Of a DNA stretch of 64,000 bases, positions 25,601 to 35,193 are shown in pieces. The notes beneath the pieces were generated by a model, which was not told the origin of the DNA, made no database searches, and saw only the letters and a list, made by a program, of their open reading frames with translations. This DNA comes from Chloroflexi bacterium bin20 (GTDB lineage: Bacteria; Chloroflexota; Anaerolineae; Aggregatilineales; Phototrophicaceae). How positions within the stretch are numbered: position 1 is the first letter of the stretch; each line of letters begins with the position of its first letter. The stretch spans positions 124,001 through 188,000 of the forward strand of contig MPMG01000005.1 in NCBI GenBank assembly GCA_002238485.1, written 5' to 3'. The translations under genes and the position numbers were made by a program.

Positions 25601-27196
25601 CTATATCCTCAACTGATGCACATGACGGATGAAGTCCTGCCCCCGCAGGGTTTCCATGACATCGTCCGGCAGGTCTTCGTCGAAGCTGAGCACCGTCAGG
25701 GTATTGCCGCCTGGTTCGGCGCGACCGGTGTGCCAGCTGGCGATATTCACGCCCCGCTGCGCCATCAATGTGCCCACCCGGCCAATCACGCCCGGTTTGT
25801 CATAGCTGCCCATAATCAGCAGATGCCCGCGCGGCTCGAAGTTGACGCGATAATCGTTGATCTGCACAATCATGGGTTGCTGCCGGTCGAGCAGCGCGCC
25901 GGCGATGCTGATTTCTTCGCCGTCATCCATTGTGAGCTGGCAGGTGATGACATTGCGGTATTCGCTGATCTGGATGCCCTTGGCTTGGGTGATCAGCCAG
26001 CCGCGCTCTGCCGCCAGCAAGGGCGCATTGACATAACTCACCTGGTCGCCAAGGAAAGGACTGAGCAAGCCTTTCAGGATGCCCACGGTCATGGCTTTGA
26101 TCAGCCCGTTCATGTCTTCGCCGATGATCTCGATGGCGATGCGGCGGATGGGGCTGCGCGCCAAGGCATGCTGCAAGGCGCCGATGCCCTCCGCCAGTTG
26201 CATATAGGGGCGGATTTCGTCATAGCTCAGCCCGGGCAGCAGCGGCATATTGACCACATTGCGGTAGTCGCGATCGGCGAGGGCGTCGATGACTTGCCGC
26301 ACGATTTGCAGGGACAAGTCCTGGCGCGCCTCGGCTGTGTTGTCGCCGATATGCGGGGTGTGGATCACGCCGTCCATGCCAATTAGCGGGCTGTTAAAAG
26401 GCGGTTCTTCGTTCCAGACATCCAGCGCGACTCCGCCCAGCCTGCCATCTTTCACCGCGTCTGCCAACAGCGCCTCGCTGACGATGCCGCCATGCGCCGT
26501 ATTGATGAAACAAGCGCCCGGCTTGACTTCCGCCAGCGCCTCGGCAGTGAGCAGATCTTGCGTTTCGCGCGTGGCTGGCACATGCATGCTGACATAGTCG
26601 GATTCGCGCAGGAGCTCGCCCAGGCTGACCAGTTGGATGCGCGTATCCCGCACCTGTTCTTCGCGGATATAGGGATCGCAAGCCAGCACGCGCATGCCCA
26701 GCGCCAGACACAGCTGCGCCACTCGCCCGCCGACGCGCCCCAAGCCGACGATGCCGCATGTTTTGCCATGCAACTGCCTGCCGATCTGCTGGCCACGGTC
26801 GAAGAGCCACCAGCCCTCGCGCAAGCTCTCGTGCACGGCCGGCAGGTTGCGCGCCAAGGCCAGCATCAATGACAGTGTGTGCTCGGCTGCGGCGATTGCG
26901 CTGACCCCCGGCGCATTCATGACCAAGATTCCGCGTGCGGTGGCGGCGTCGATGTCAATGCCGGTCAAGCCAGCCGACATGCGCGCAATCAGCTTCAATT
27001 TGGGCGCATAGTCCAGCAGCGGCGCATCCAGCCGAAAGTCCGAGCGCGTGATGATGGCGCTGGCCTCTGCCAAAGCCTCGCGTACACTGGCGGTTTTCGG
27101 CGGCACGACTGTGGCATCAATGCCCTCGGCAGCTTCCAGCAGGTCCAGGCTGTCCGTTGTCAAGTCGGTAGCGATGACGACTCGCTTTTGAGTCAT
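25601..27196 (-). CDS. serA: D-3-phosphoglycerate dehydrogenase-like protein (catalytic Arg replaced)
   Basis: A 531-residue type I SerA layout: substrate domain, NAD-binding domain (GIVGLGRVGGRVA near 148-160), intervening ASB domain and a C-terminal ACT domain (about 455-531, LLIMGSYDKPGVIG) for serine feedback. The enzyme oxidises 3-phosphoglycerate as the first step of serine synthesis. Catalytic Glu264 (DVWNEEPP) and His282 (TPHIG) are present, but the catalytic Arg of the N.ARGG motif is His235 (NTAHGG), confirmed on the nucleotide level. The ATG at 27196 overlaps the HAD gene by four bases; the frame is open further upstream but only as a shadow of that gene. Confidence 0.85.
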   Translation of the reverse strand: MTQKRVVIATDLTTDSLDLLEAAEGIDATVVPPKTASVREALAEASAIITRSDFRLDAPLLDYAPKLKLIARMSAGLTGIDIDAATARGILVMNAPGVSAIAAAEHTLSLMLALARNLPAVHESLREGWWLFDRGQQIGRQLHGKTCGIVGLGRVGGRVAQLCLALGMRVLACDPYIREEQVRDTRIQLVSLGELLRESDYVSMHVPATRETQDLLTAEALAEVKPGACFINTAHGGIVSEALLADAVKDGRLGGVALDVWNEEPPFNSPLIGMDGVIHTPHIGDNTAEARQDLSLQIVRQVIDALADRDYRNVVNMPLLPGLSYDEIRPYMQLAEGIGALQHALARSPIRRIAIEIIGEDMNGLIKAMTVGILKGLLSPFLGDQVSYVNAPLLAAERGWLITQAKGIQISEYRNVITCQLTMDDGEEISIAGALLDRQQPMIVQINDYRVNFEPRGHLLIMGSYDKPGVIGRVGTLMAQRGVNIASWHTGRAEPGGNTLTVLSFDEDLPDDVMETLRGQDFIRHVHQLRI

Positions 27197-27861
27197 GCAA
27201 AGAGCCTCTTGTCGATCACTTCGCTCAGCACTTCGTCCAGGCTGCGGAATACATGCGGGTTTAGCTGGGCGAAATCGTCCAATGTCGAATGTGACAGGTC
27301 GGGCACGGTGAAACAGGTCATGCCGGCTTTGATAGCCGCGATCGTGCCAGCCCGGCTGTCCTCCAGCGCCAGGCAGCGATCCGGTCGCATGCCCAGCTGG
27401 CTGGCTGCGTGCAAGTAGATATCGGGCGCCGGTTTGCCCCGCGGCACAAACTCTGCGGAATAGCGCTGCGGGATCCATTCTTCCCAGCCCTGCAAGCGCA
27501 GAAAATGCTCGATGATGACCTGCGACGAGCTTGAGGCGATGGCTCGTGGGATGTTGTTGTCGGCGGCATAACGGAGGATGGCTTCTGCGCCTGGACGCGC
27601 CTGGATGCGCTTGGCCGGCAACTGCAGCATGCGCTCGGTGATGGCGCCTTCGATAGCCGCGGGCGAGTCGCCGAGTTTGGGATAGTGCGCCTGCAAGATG
27701 GCGGCGAATTCGTCCACGCGCATGCCAATGCCCATATCGCGCACTTCGTCGGCATAGCGATAGCCGCAAGCCTCGATCAACTCGACCTCGACCTCGTGCC
27801 AAACCGGCTCCGAGTCGACCAGCAAGCCGTCCATGTCAAAGATGATTGCGCCGAAGCTCAT
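27193..27861 (-). CDS. HAD-superfamily IA phosphatase (beta-phosphoglucomutase-like)
   Basis: A 222-residue HAD hydrolase with motif I FDMDGLLVDSEP (nucleophile and acid/base Asp), an alpha-helical cap, motif II ASSSS, motif III Lys in RGKPAPDIYLHAA, and motif IV LEDSRAGTIAAIKAG. This pattern is typical of the YniC/beta-phosphoglucomutase-like group acting on small sugar phosphates. It sits between a SerB-like phosphatase and serA, overlapping the latter by four bases, so it is in the serine operon, but its substrate is unknown. Confidence 0.85.
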   Translation of the reverse strand: MSFGAIIFDMDGLLVDSEPVWHEVEVELIEACGYRYADEVRDMGIGMRVDEFAAILQAHYPKLGDSPAAIEGAITERMLQLPAKRIQARPGAEAILRYAADNNIPRAIASSSSQVIIEHFLRLQGWEEWIPQRYSAEFVPRGKPAPDIYLHAASQLGMRPDRCLALEDSRAGTIAAIKAGMTCFTVPDLSHSTLDDFAQLNPHVFRSLDEVLSEVIDKRLFA

Positions 27862-27863
27862 AA

Positions 27864-28712
27864 TCAGGCCAAGTCCTTGAATTCGCGAATGAGTTGCTCA
27901 CGCCGGCAGGCATCGCGGAAGCACAGCAATCCCGCATCCCGCGCCTGCGCTATGCCCTTGCGATACACAGCTTCGAATTGGCTGCCTTGCGTCATGCTCC
28001 AACCGCGCCAGCCGCCCGCCAAAGCCAGCACCGCCGCGAGTGATTCCGACCGCAAGAAGAGTTCTGACTCGGTCTGGACGCGTTCGCGCGCTACCACGCC
28101 GCCAAAGCCCACAAAGACATCCACCGCGGCGCTGGCTGCCAGGTCGGATGAACCATCGCCAACCATCATCCGCCGACCGGGCTGCCCTGCCGCAAGCTCG
28201 TCGATGATGCGCGCCTTGCCATCAGAAATGGTCAACGGTCCTTGATCATAAGCCAGGTAGGTCTTGGCTTGCTGCGCGCCCGGTTCATGATAGCGCCACC
28301 AGTCGCCAGAAAGCTCGTTGTATTCCAGCTCGACCGCGCGGATCTGCTCGGGCGGGACGCCCAGCCGCCGTCCAAAACCGCGCACGGCGTCAATCAGCCC
28401 GCCGCTGATGATATAGACTTGCTTGCCAATTTTCTGCAGCGCCGCGATGACTTCTGGCGCATCGTCCACCAAGGTCTCCCAATAGCGCTGTTCCACGGCT
28501 TTGAGCTGCGCGCGGGTAGGACGGATGGCTTGCAGGCGTTTGCCATAGACATCCGCCAGGTCGAGCTCGCCATCCATGGCTTTGTTGGTCAGCAAGCCGA
28601 CTCGCTCCGCCTTGCCTTTCAGCCGCGCCAACTCGTCTATGCCTTCGATCTTGGACAATGTGCTGTCGCAATCGAAAAAAATCAAGTCGCAGCCGCGCCA
28701 TGCCTCGCGCAT
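27864..28712 (-). CDS. SerB-like phosphoserine phosphatase (HAD)
   Basis: A 282-residue HAD phosphatase with motif I FFDCDSTLSKIEGIDELA, motif II IISGG, a Lys motif in SDGKARIID and motif IV VGDGSSDL, the set seen in SerB-type enzymes that release serine from phosphoserine. Position at the head of a serB-HAD-serA operon supports this. The C-terminal 50 residues have no assigned role. The ATG at 28712 has a GGGGGA ribosome-binding site; the frame continues upstream but antisense to the neighbouring dehydrogenase gene. No serC is seen in the window. Confidence 0.75.
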   Translation of the reverse strand: MREAWRGCDLIFFDCDSTLSKIEGIDELARLKGKAERVGLLTNKAMDGELDLADVYGKRLQAIRPTRAQLKAVEQRYWETLVDDAPEVIAALQKIGKQVYIISGGLIDAVRGFGRRLGVPPEQIRAVELEYNELSGDWWRYHEPGAQQAKTYLAYDQGPLTISDGKARIIDELAAGQPGRRMMVGDGSSDLAASAAVDVFVGFGGVVARERVQTESELFLRSESLAAVLALAGGWRGWSMTQGSQFEAVYRKGIAQARDAGLLCFRDACRREQLIREFKDLA

Positions 28713-28854
28713 CGTGTCGCGTCCCCCGCCAGTCGATGAGCCACCCGTAGTATAGTGCCCGCCGCGGGAAATGGTATTGCGCGCTTGGACTGGAATGCAG
28801 CGCTGCCATCCACTATCATGCGCGTTCATTCTGCAGAAGGGGAGGTAGGCGACC

Positions 28855-29565
28855 ATGCAAAGAGTCCTGATCACTGGCGCAAATCGCGGCATCGGCTTTG
28901 AGCTGGCAAAACAATATGTCGCCGCGGGCGATGCGTTGGTCTTCGCTGGCTGCCGAAAGCCCGCGGGGGCCGCAGCCTTGAATGATCTGGTGCAGCATGC
29001 AGCCGACAGGCTCGTCATCGTGCAGCTGGATGTCAATGATGCGCAGTCCATAGCTGCCGCGACCGAGCAAATTGCCGCCAGAGCCGGCGCGCTTGACATC
29101 CTCATCAACAACGCCGGCATCAACCCCAGAGGCGATCATCAGTCGAGTCATCTGGGCAGCTTGTCCGCCGACGATGTCAGCGAGGTCATCACCACCAACG
29201 CCGTGGGATCGCTGATCGTGACGCAAGCCTGCCGGACCTTGCTGGCTGCGGGCGATAATCCACGCGTCGTCATGATTTCATCGGGCATGGGCTCTATGCA
29301 GCGGACGCGTGGCGATTCCTATGCCTATCGCATGAGCAAGGCGGCGATGAATATGGCGGCGCGCGTGCTGGCATTTGATGCGGCGATGGCTGGCATCACC
29401 ACCATCACAGCCAATCCCGGCTGGGTGCGAACCGATATGGGCGGCGCGAGCGCCGTGCTCGAGCCAGAGGAGTCGGGCGCTGGGTTGCGCGACTTGATCG
29501 GCGGATTGACCAATGAAGACAAGGGCAAGTTCTATCAATATGACGGCAGCGAATTGCCCTGGTGA
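28855..29565 (+). CDS. short-chain dehydrogenase/reductase
   Basis: A 236-residue classical SDR: NAD(P) motif TGANRGIG (residues 7-14), LDV after the third strand, NNAG, catalytic Ser in MISSGMGS and YAYRMSK providing Tyr and Lys. It resembles CsgA/sniffer-type SDRs of unknown substrate. GGGGAGG lies just upstream of the ATG. It precedes the beta-oxidation enzyme by 56 bases on the same strand and may be co-transcribed. It is divergent from the serine operon. Confidence 0.87.
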   Translation: MQRVLITGANRGIGFELAKQYVAAGDALVFAGCRKPAGAAALNDLVQHAADRLVIVQLDVNDAQSIAAATEQIAARAGALDILINNAGINPRGDHQSSHLGSLSADDVSEVITTNAVGSLIVTQACRTLLAAGDNPRVVMISSGMGSMQRTRGDSYAYRMSKAAMNMAARVLAFDAAMAGITTITANPGWVRTDMGGASAVLEPEESGAGLRDLIGGLTNEDKGKFYQYDGSELPW

Positions 29566-29621
29566 GCATCTAAAAACGCAGAGACAAGTGATCGAGCCAG
29601 TGGCGAAAGGCGAAGCGACAG

Positions 29622-32003
29622 ATGGCATATCAAATCAAGACGGCAGCAGTCATCGGCAGCGGCACCATGGGCGGTGGCATCGCGGCGCTGTTGGCTGGCT
29701 GCGGCATCGACACCCTGCTGCTGGATATCCCGCCGCCTGACAGCGCCCCAGACGACGGAGCTTCTGCGCGCAATGCCATCGTCGCGGCCAATCTCAAGGC
29801 GCTAGGAAGAGCGCGTCCGCCACAGCTCTACAGCCCGTCCGACCTCGACAATATCCGCATTGGCAACATCAATGATGATCTGGAACAAGTCGCCAATGCC
29901 GATTGGGTGATCGAAGCGGTGGTCGAGAATCTGGGTGTCAAGCGCGCTTTGTTTGGGCGTCTGGCGACTATCGCCAGCGAAGACGCCATCATCAGCAGCA
30001 ACACTTCCGGCTTGCCTATCGGCAGCATTGCCGCAGGCCTGCCAGCCAATTTTGCGCGCCGCTTTTTGGGTACGCATTTCTTCAATCCGCCGCGTTATCT
30101 GCGCTTGCTGGAGATCATCCCCCACGCGGATACCGACCCGGCAATCGTTGCCTTCATGCTGCGTTTTGGCAGTGAGACATTGGGCAAAGGCACGGTGCTT
30201 TGCAACGACAGCCCCAACTTCATTGGCAATCGATTCATGTCGATGTCGGGCATGCAAGCGACCAATTATGCGCTGGATCATGCCTATAGCGTAGAAGAAG
30301 TCGACTTGCTGACCGGTCCGCTTATCGGCCGCCCAAAGACCGCCACTTTCAATCTCAACGATCTGGTCGGTTTCGATATTGCTGTGGGCGTCGCTCGCAA
30401 TCTGTATCGAGCCATCCCCGATGATCCTGCCCGCGAACTGCTGATGCATCCTGGCAATACGACGCTTTCCGATGCGCTGCTGGAGCGTGGCTGGCTGGGA
30501 CGCAAAACGGGCAAAGGCTTCTACCACATGCGGCGCGAGGGCGGGGTGAAAGCGCTGTGGGCGCTCAACCTGGACACGTTGGAATACGAGCCGCCCAGCA
30601 AACCACGTTTTGATAGCGTAACGCAGTATCGCAAAGTCGAGCCGCTGGGCGAACGCATCCGCCTGCTAATCAATGCCGATGACCGCGGCGGGCGCTACCT
30701 TTATCACTTGCACGGATTCCTGCTGGCCTATGCCTCACAGCGCGTGCCAGAGATCACCGACAGCATCGTCAATGTCGACAACGCGCACAAATGGGGCTTT
30801 AATCACCAGTTAGGTCCTTTCGAGATATGGGATGCGATCGGCGTGGCAGAAACTGTCGCCCGCTTCGAAAAAGACGGCTACCGGGTCGCCGACTGGGTCA
30901 AAACCATGCTGGCCGACGGCAAGGCAACTTTCTATATGCGCGATGCCGGCGGCAATATCACGCATTATTATTGCCAACAAGCTGCGGACTATGTGCCGCT
31001 TGAAAAAGATCGGCGCGAAATCACAGTCGCGGCGCTGCGCGGGGCGGAAGTCTATTGCAATGGTCACGGCAGCATCTTCGACATGGGCGATGGCGCGCTG
31101 CTTTGGGCATTCCAGACCAGGCACAACAGCATCACGCCGGGCTTGATCGACTCTGGCTGGCGCGCCCTCGAACTGATGGCGGATGACAAATACAAAGCGC
31201 TGATCATCGGCAACGATGGCGAACGTTTCTCGATCGGCGCAAACCTCGACCCCAGCGCCCTCATGGACGGCGTGGCCGGCATCGAAAAGGCGCTGGTCGG
31301 CTTGCAGGATTTGACACAAGCCTTGCGCTATGCCGAAAAGCCGGTGGTAGTCGCTGCGCACAATATGGCGCTGGGTGGCGGGGCAGAGCTGGTCATGGCG
31401 GGCACAGCGGTTGTCGCCCATGCCGAGTTCTATGCGGGTTTGGTGGAAGTTGGCGTCGGCTTGGTACCGGCCGGCGGCGGCTGCAAAGAGCTGTTGCGAC
31501 GGCTGGTCAATCCACTGGCGCGAACGGGCACAGAAGGTGTGCTGGCTGGCTTGCAGAAGGCTTTTGAGACTATCGCCACAGCCAAAGTCAGTGGCAGCGC
31601 CAAAGAAGCCAAGGCGCTGGGCTTTTTGAACGAGAGTGACAAGATCGTGATGAACCGCGCGCACCTGCTGGGCGAGGCGAAAGCATTGGCGCTGGCCTTA
31701 AGCGAGTCATACGAGCAGCGCAAGCCCGAGCCTGTCTATGCGGCCGGGCGCGATGCCTATGCCGCTCTGCTGCTGGCGGTGGCTGGATTCCAGGAGGCGG
31801 GATACGCCAGCGAATACGATGCCTTTATCGCGCGCAAACTGGCGCATATTCTGAGCGGCGCGAGCTTGGCAGAAGCGCAATGGGTGAGCCAGCAATACCT
31901 GCTCGATCTGGAACGCGAGGCCTTTTTACAACTTGTCATGGAAGAAAAGACGCAGGCGCGCATCATGCACATGCTGCAGACGAACAAGCCCTTGCGGAAT
32001 TAG
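29622..32003 (+). CDS. 3-hydroxyacyl-CoA dehydrogenase/enoyl-CoA hydratase (FadN-type)
   Basis: A 793-residue two-domain enzyme doing the hydration and NAD-dependent oxidation steps of fatty-acid beta-oxidation. The dehydrogenase comes first: VIGSGTMGGGIAA at residues 9-21, SSNTSGLPI, THFFNPPRYLRLLEIIP with the catalytic His, and a C-terminal GKGFY. The enoyl-CoA hydratase/isomerase domain is at the C-terminus (about 500-720; LGGGAEL and EVGVGLVPAGGG). This order matches FadN rather than FadB/FadJ. The usual downstream thiolase partner is present but 2 kb away, behind two inverted genes. Confidence 0.92.
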   Translation: MAYQIKTAAVIGSGTMGGGIAALLAGCGIDTLLLDIPPPDSAPDDGASARNAIVAANLKALGRARPPQLYSPSDLDNIRIGNINDDLEQVANADWVIEAVVENLGVKRALFGRLATIASEDAIISSNTSGLPIGSIAAGLPANFARRFLGTHFFNPPRYLRLLEIIPHADTDPAIVAFMLRFGSETLGKGTVLCNDSPNFIGNRFMSMSGMQATNYALDHAYSVEEVDLLTGPLIGRPKTATFNLNDLVGFDIAVGVARNLYRAIPDDPARELLMHPGNTTLSDALLERGWLGRKTGKGFYHMRREGGVKALWALNLDTLEYEPPSKPRFDSVTQYRKVEPLGERIRLLINADDRGGRYLYHLHGFLLAYASQRVPEITDSIVNVDNAHKWGFNHQLGPFEIWDAIGVAETVARFEKDGYRVADWVKTMLADGKATFYMRDAGGNITHYYCQQAADYVPLEKDRREITVAALRGAEVYCNGHGSIFDMGDGALLWAFQTRHNSITPGLIDSGWRALELMADDKYKALIIGNDGERFSIGANLDPSALMDGVAGIEKALVGLQDLTQALRYAEKPVVVAAHNMALGGGAELVMAGTAVVAHAEFYAGLVEVGVGLVPAGGGCKELLRRLVNPLARTGTEGVLAGLQKAFETIATAKVSGSAKEAKALGFLNESDKIVMNRAHLLGEAKALALALSESYEQRKPEPVYAAGRDAYAALLLAVAGFQEAGYASEYDAFIARKLAHILSGASLAEAQWVSQQYLLDLEREAFLQLVMEEKTQARIMHMLQTNKPLRN

Positions 32004-32023
32004 GCAATCGCTCAGCCAGAGGT

Positions 32024-32614
32024 TTAGAGTTCAACATCCGCGACCTTCAGCGCGAAACGGCGAAAAGTGGCGACGCGCTTGATTCGATTCAAATCTGGCA
32101 TGGCGCGTACAATACTCTCTGCGAACCGAAACTGGTATGTGTGTCCGCGATGCTCATTAAATATTTTGATTAGTCTGGTTTTGGGATTGCCACGCTCGGG
32201 ATACTTCTGCCGCTTTATGTTGACTTGGCGATGCGGCTTGGATAGCACGTCACTGAGCGCTCTGTGATCGGCAAGCAGCCACGCTTCCAACTCCTCTTCA
32301 ATGCAAACCAGCGCAATCTTATCGAAATCCACATTCTCCGCCACTAGAGATTTCATAATGCCATCGCGGTCCAGTTTACGACACGGTTTCCCTTCGCGCC
32401 AAGCTGGATATAAATCCCAGACAATCACAACTCGCTCGCAGCCATCGTCGAGAAGTTGCGCTGCGACGCTACCACATTTGGCGATTAAGTTCGGTTTATT
32501 GCCAAGGGCCTCGCTCTTGATTTGGATACCAGGTCGGATCCGTTCAGCCAGATGTTCACATACCTTCTGGTCGGCGCCATCACGGATGCCCTCTAAAATC
32601 AGACCAACTTTCAT
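32024..32614 (-). CDS. DUF4276/TOPRIM-like partner of an AAA ATPase
   Basis: A 196-residue soluble protein with the start MKVGLILEG, a hydrophobic strand ending in Asp (VVIVWDLYP) and an acidic helix EEELEAWLLAD. These are the landmarks of DUF4276-like, TOPRIM-related proteins that are typically encoded next to an OLD/RecF-like ATPase. The gene starts 8 bases after the ATPase stop, so they form an operon. Such pairs are commonly anti-phage or nuclease systems (inference). Family assignment is from motif memory only. Confidence 0.55.
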   Translation of the reverse strand: MKVGLILEGIRDGADQKVCEHLAERIRPGIQIKSEALGNKPNLIAKCGSVAAQLLDDGCERVVIVWDLYPAWREGKPCRKLDRDGIMKSLVAENVDFDKIALVCIEEELEAWLLADHRALSDVLSKPHRQVNIKRQKYPERGNPKTRLIKIFNEHRGHTYQFRFAESIVRAMPDLNRIKRVATFRRFALKVADVEL

Positions 32615-32622
32615 AGGGACTT

Positions 32623-33852
32623 CTAGCTGTGCAGATTGCCCATTGTATATAGATCGCCTGGTGAAAATCTCTCCGCCCAGCCCTCCAGTGATTCGTCGTC
32701 AGCAGGTCGCCGGAAAGTCGGCTGGCCATCTATCCGTTCAACCAGCACGATTGTCGAAAGTGGCAGCAAATTCAGTAGATAGGGTGAGTGCGTTGTAACG
32801 ACAACCTGCGAACGTCCGCTTTCGACCAACAGGCGGATTTCTTCAACGATGAGGTGAATGGCGCGTGGGTCGAGTCCGTTTTCGATTTCTTCAATGACTA
32901 TCAGTGGCGGCGGTTCGGGATGACGGAAGAGGGCTAGCAAGGCCAGGATGCGCAGCGTCCCCTGAGACAACAGCCAACCCATTACTTTGAAATCGTCTTC
33001 AGTCATTTCTAGGTGCATCTGTCGACCTAGAATAGATGTCAACTTGGGCTTCAAGCCGCGCATATAGGGCATTACATACCGCATAGCTCCCAATATGCTG
33101 TCGAAAATTTCCGGAAAACGTTCAAGCATGTCGCTCAAATACTCGGCAATATTTGATCCGTCACTATTGAGCCGTATTGCGCCAACTGTGCGATTTTGCG
33201 GTTGTGGTTGCCCCATGGCATAGGGATTGAGCATCAGAAACTGCCATGCTCGAATAACAGAGAAGGCATTAATATGTGTATCTTGGATTTCGGATACTTC
33301 GGCGTCGTGCGGTGGCGGTAAGAGCGGCCACCAAGTACGCGTCAATACAACAGGAAATTCGAAACTACGCCCCCTTTTTGTACGGTGCATTACAATAGTC
33401 GTATTTTCATCATCTCGTCTAAGATACTTCTTCCTTCCCACTTTCCACGATTCTTCAACAATGAATATATGTTCGTCTTCTAGTTTGCTTGCCAACGAAA
33501 CTTCGTGAGGGCGGTTGTACCCTCTGCTGCGGCTTCCATTTGCGGGGAACCAGTGATTCACGGCGAACGACATCGGTGCGTCTTGACGCAACTCTGTTTC
33601 GAAACCGTCATTCTCGTCCGCAGGCAAAGCAGAATTGAGCACATGTTCGTAACCGCGCCAAGGTTGCATTGCTTCGTCCACACCATCAATTACCAAGCGA
33701 TGGTATGTTTGCAAGCCCTCAATCAAACTGCTCTTGCCCGATCCATTGTCGCCAATGAGCACAGTCAACGGCGTGAACTTCACGACTCCACTGTCGCGGA
33801 TCGCTTTGAAGTTCTTCAATCGAAAGGACTTGAGTGGCAATTTCTTAGCCAT
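32623..33852 (-). CDS. OLD/RecF-like AAA ATPase (AAA_21 type)
   Basis: A 409-residue ABC-type ATPase: N-terminal FRLKNFKAIRD, Walker A GDNGSGKSSL (near residue 33), an insertion of about 200 residues, signature-like LSQGTLRILALLAL, Walker B PLIVIEEIENGLDP and the switch His in TTHSPYLL. No C-terminal TOPRIM domain is fused; instead the next gene encodes a separate TOPRIM-like protein. The ATG at 33852 begins the conserved region; a GTG at 33897 is a less likely start. The pair is inverted relative to the beta-oxidation genes on both sides. Confidence 0.83.
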   Translation of the reverse strand: MAKKLPLKSFRLKNFKAIRDSGVVKFTPLTVLIGDNGSGKSSLIEGLQTYHRLVIDGVDEAMQPWRGYEHVLNSALPADENDGFETELRQDAPMSFAVNHWFPANGSRSRGYNRPHEVSLASKLEDEHIFIVEESWKVGRKKYLRRDDENTTIVMHRTKRGRSFEFPVVLTRTWWPLLPPPHDAEVSEIQDTHINAFSVIRAWQFLMLNPYAMGQPQPQNRTVGAIRLNSDGSNIAEYLSDMLERFPEIFDSILGAMRYVMPYMRGLKPKLTSILGRQMHLEMTEDDFKVMGWLLSQGTLRILALLALFRHPEPPPLIVIEEIENGLDPRAIHLIVEEIRLLVESGRSQVVVTTHSPYLLNLLPLSTIVLVERIDGQPTFRRPADDESLEGWAERFSPGDLYTMGNLHS

Positions 33853-34008
33853 GTCTTTGCCCACTTGCCTTCCCAAATCTTGGCATAGTTCTCCCACATT
33901 CTAGCGCGAGATGATCAAAAGGAGTAGGCTGCGACTCATGCGGCCAGCCGGTTGAATCTACGCTTGATTCTGTTACCATATTGTCAGCAGCAGAAAGGAC
34001 TCCTACCC

Positions 34009-35193
34009 ATGCGAGAAGCAGTAATCGTGGCGGCAGCGCGCACCGCAGTCGGCAAGGCAATCCGCGGCAGCACAAGAAACGCCCGCTCGGACGACATGGC
34101 AGCCGCCGTGATAGAAGACCTGCTGCGCCAGACGGGCCGCGCGCTCGACCCGCATATAATTGACGATGTCGTCATGGGCTGCGCCATGCCAGAAGGCTCG
34201 CAGGGCATGAACTTCGCGCGAGTCATCGCCTTGCGCGCTGGTTTGCCAGTCGATACGCCCGGGCAGACGGTCAACCGCTTCTGTTCCAGTGGTCTGCAGA
34301 CAATCGCGCTGGCTGCCAACAGCATCATCGCCGACCAGGCCGATGTGGTAATCGCCGGCGGCGCAGAGTCGATGTCGTCTGTGCCCATGACCGGGCATCA
34401 CCTCAGCCCCAACCCGCACATGGCAGAAAATGCGCCCAATGTCTATATGAGTATGGGTCTGACCGCCGAACGCGTGGCACACGAGTTTGCCATCAGCCGC
34501 GCGGATATGGACGAATTCGCTGTTAGAAGCCATCGCAAAGCCGCAGCTGCGACCGATGCCGGCAGTTTCGCCGAAGAAATCGTACCCTTCCAGTGGCAAG
34601 AGACCATCATCGGCGCGGATGGCATGCCTACCGAAGTGACAAGAACGCTGGAGCACGATGAACACTTGCGCCGCGAAACCAGCTTCGAAGCGCTCGCCAG
34701 GCTGAAGCCGGCATTCAAAGCGGGCGGCAGCGTAACGGCCGGCAACTCCAGCCCGCTGAGTGATGGCGCGGCAGCTGTCATCGTGATGGATCGCGCCAAA
34801 GCCGAGCAGCTGGGTTTGACGCCACTGGCGCGCTTTGTGGGTTTTGCTGTGGCTGGCGTGCGTCCAGAGATCATGGGCGTCGGTCCCATCAAAGCCGTGC
34901 CCAAGGTCTTGCAGCGAGCGGGCATGTCGCTGGACGATATCGACCTGATCGAGCTCAACGAAGCCTTCGCTGCTCAGGCCCTGGCGGTCATGCGCGAGCT
35001 GGAGATGAATCCAGAGCGCGTCAATGTCAATGGCGGGGCGATCGCGCTGGGGCATCCGCTGGGCTGCACAGGCGCAAAGCTCACCGTGCAGTTGATCAAC
35101 GAGATGAAACGCCGCGACAGCGCTTATGGCATGGTGACGATGTGCATAGGTGGCGGCATGGGCGCGGCTGGCATATTCCAGAATCTGAATTAG
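34009..35193 (+). CDS. acetyl-CoA C-acyltransferase (thiolase)
   Basis: A 394-residue degradative thiolase cleaving 3-ketoacyl-CoA. The nucleophile Cys is in NRFCSSGLQ, the second half has [10 protein letters not shown], then [16 protein letters not shown] with catalytic His and Cys. AAAGGA precedes the ATG at 34009. It completes the beta-oxidation set with the FadN-type enzyme upstream; no acyl-CoA dehydrogenase is in the window. Its stop overlaps the stop of the histidine kinase gene on the other strand by four bases. Confidence 0.95.
   Translation: MREAVIVAAARTAVGKAIRGSTRNARSDDMAAAVIEDLLRQTGRALDPHIIDDVVMGCAMPEGSQGMNFARVIALRAGLPVDTPGQTVNRFCSSGLQTIALAANSIIADQADVVIAGGAESMSSVPMTGHHLSPNPHMAENAPNVYMSMGLTAERVAHEFAISRADMDEFAVRSHRKAAAATDAGSFAEEIVPFQWQETIIGADGMPTEVTRTLEHDEHLRRETSFEALARLKPAFKAGGSVTAGNSSPLSDGAAAVIVMDRAKAEQLGLTPLARFVGFAVAGVRPEIMGVGPIKAVPKVLQRAGMSLDDIDLIELNEAFAAQALAVMRELEMNPERVNVNGGAIALGHPLGCTGAKLTVQLINEMKRRDSAYGMVTMCIGGGMGAAGIFQNLN

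Noticed and set aside
27197..27802. Extended N-terminus for SerA
   Set aside because: It overlaps the HAD phosphatase in another frame; SerA homology starts at the ATG at 27196.
28713..29123. Extended N-terminus for the SerB-like phosphatase
   Set aside because: It is antisense to the short-chain dehydrogenase and lacks HAD motifs.
29802..30527. Antisense open frame in the FadN-type gene
   Set aside because: No motif of its own; the sense frame is unambiguous.
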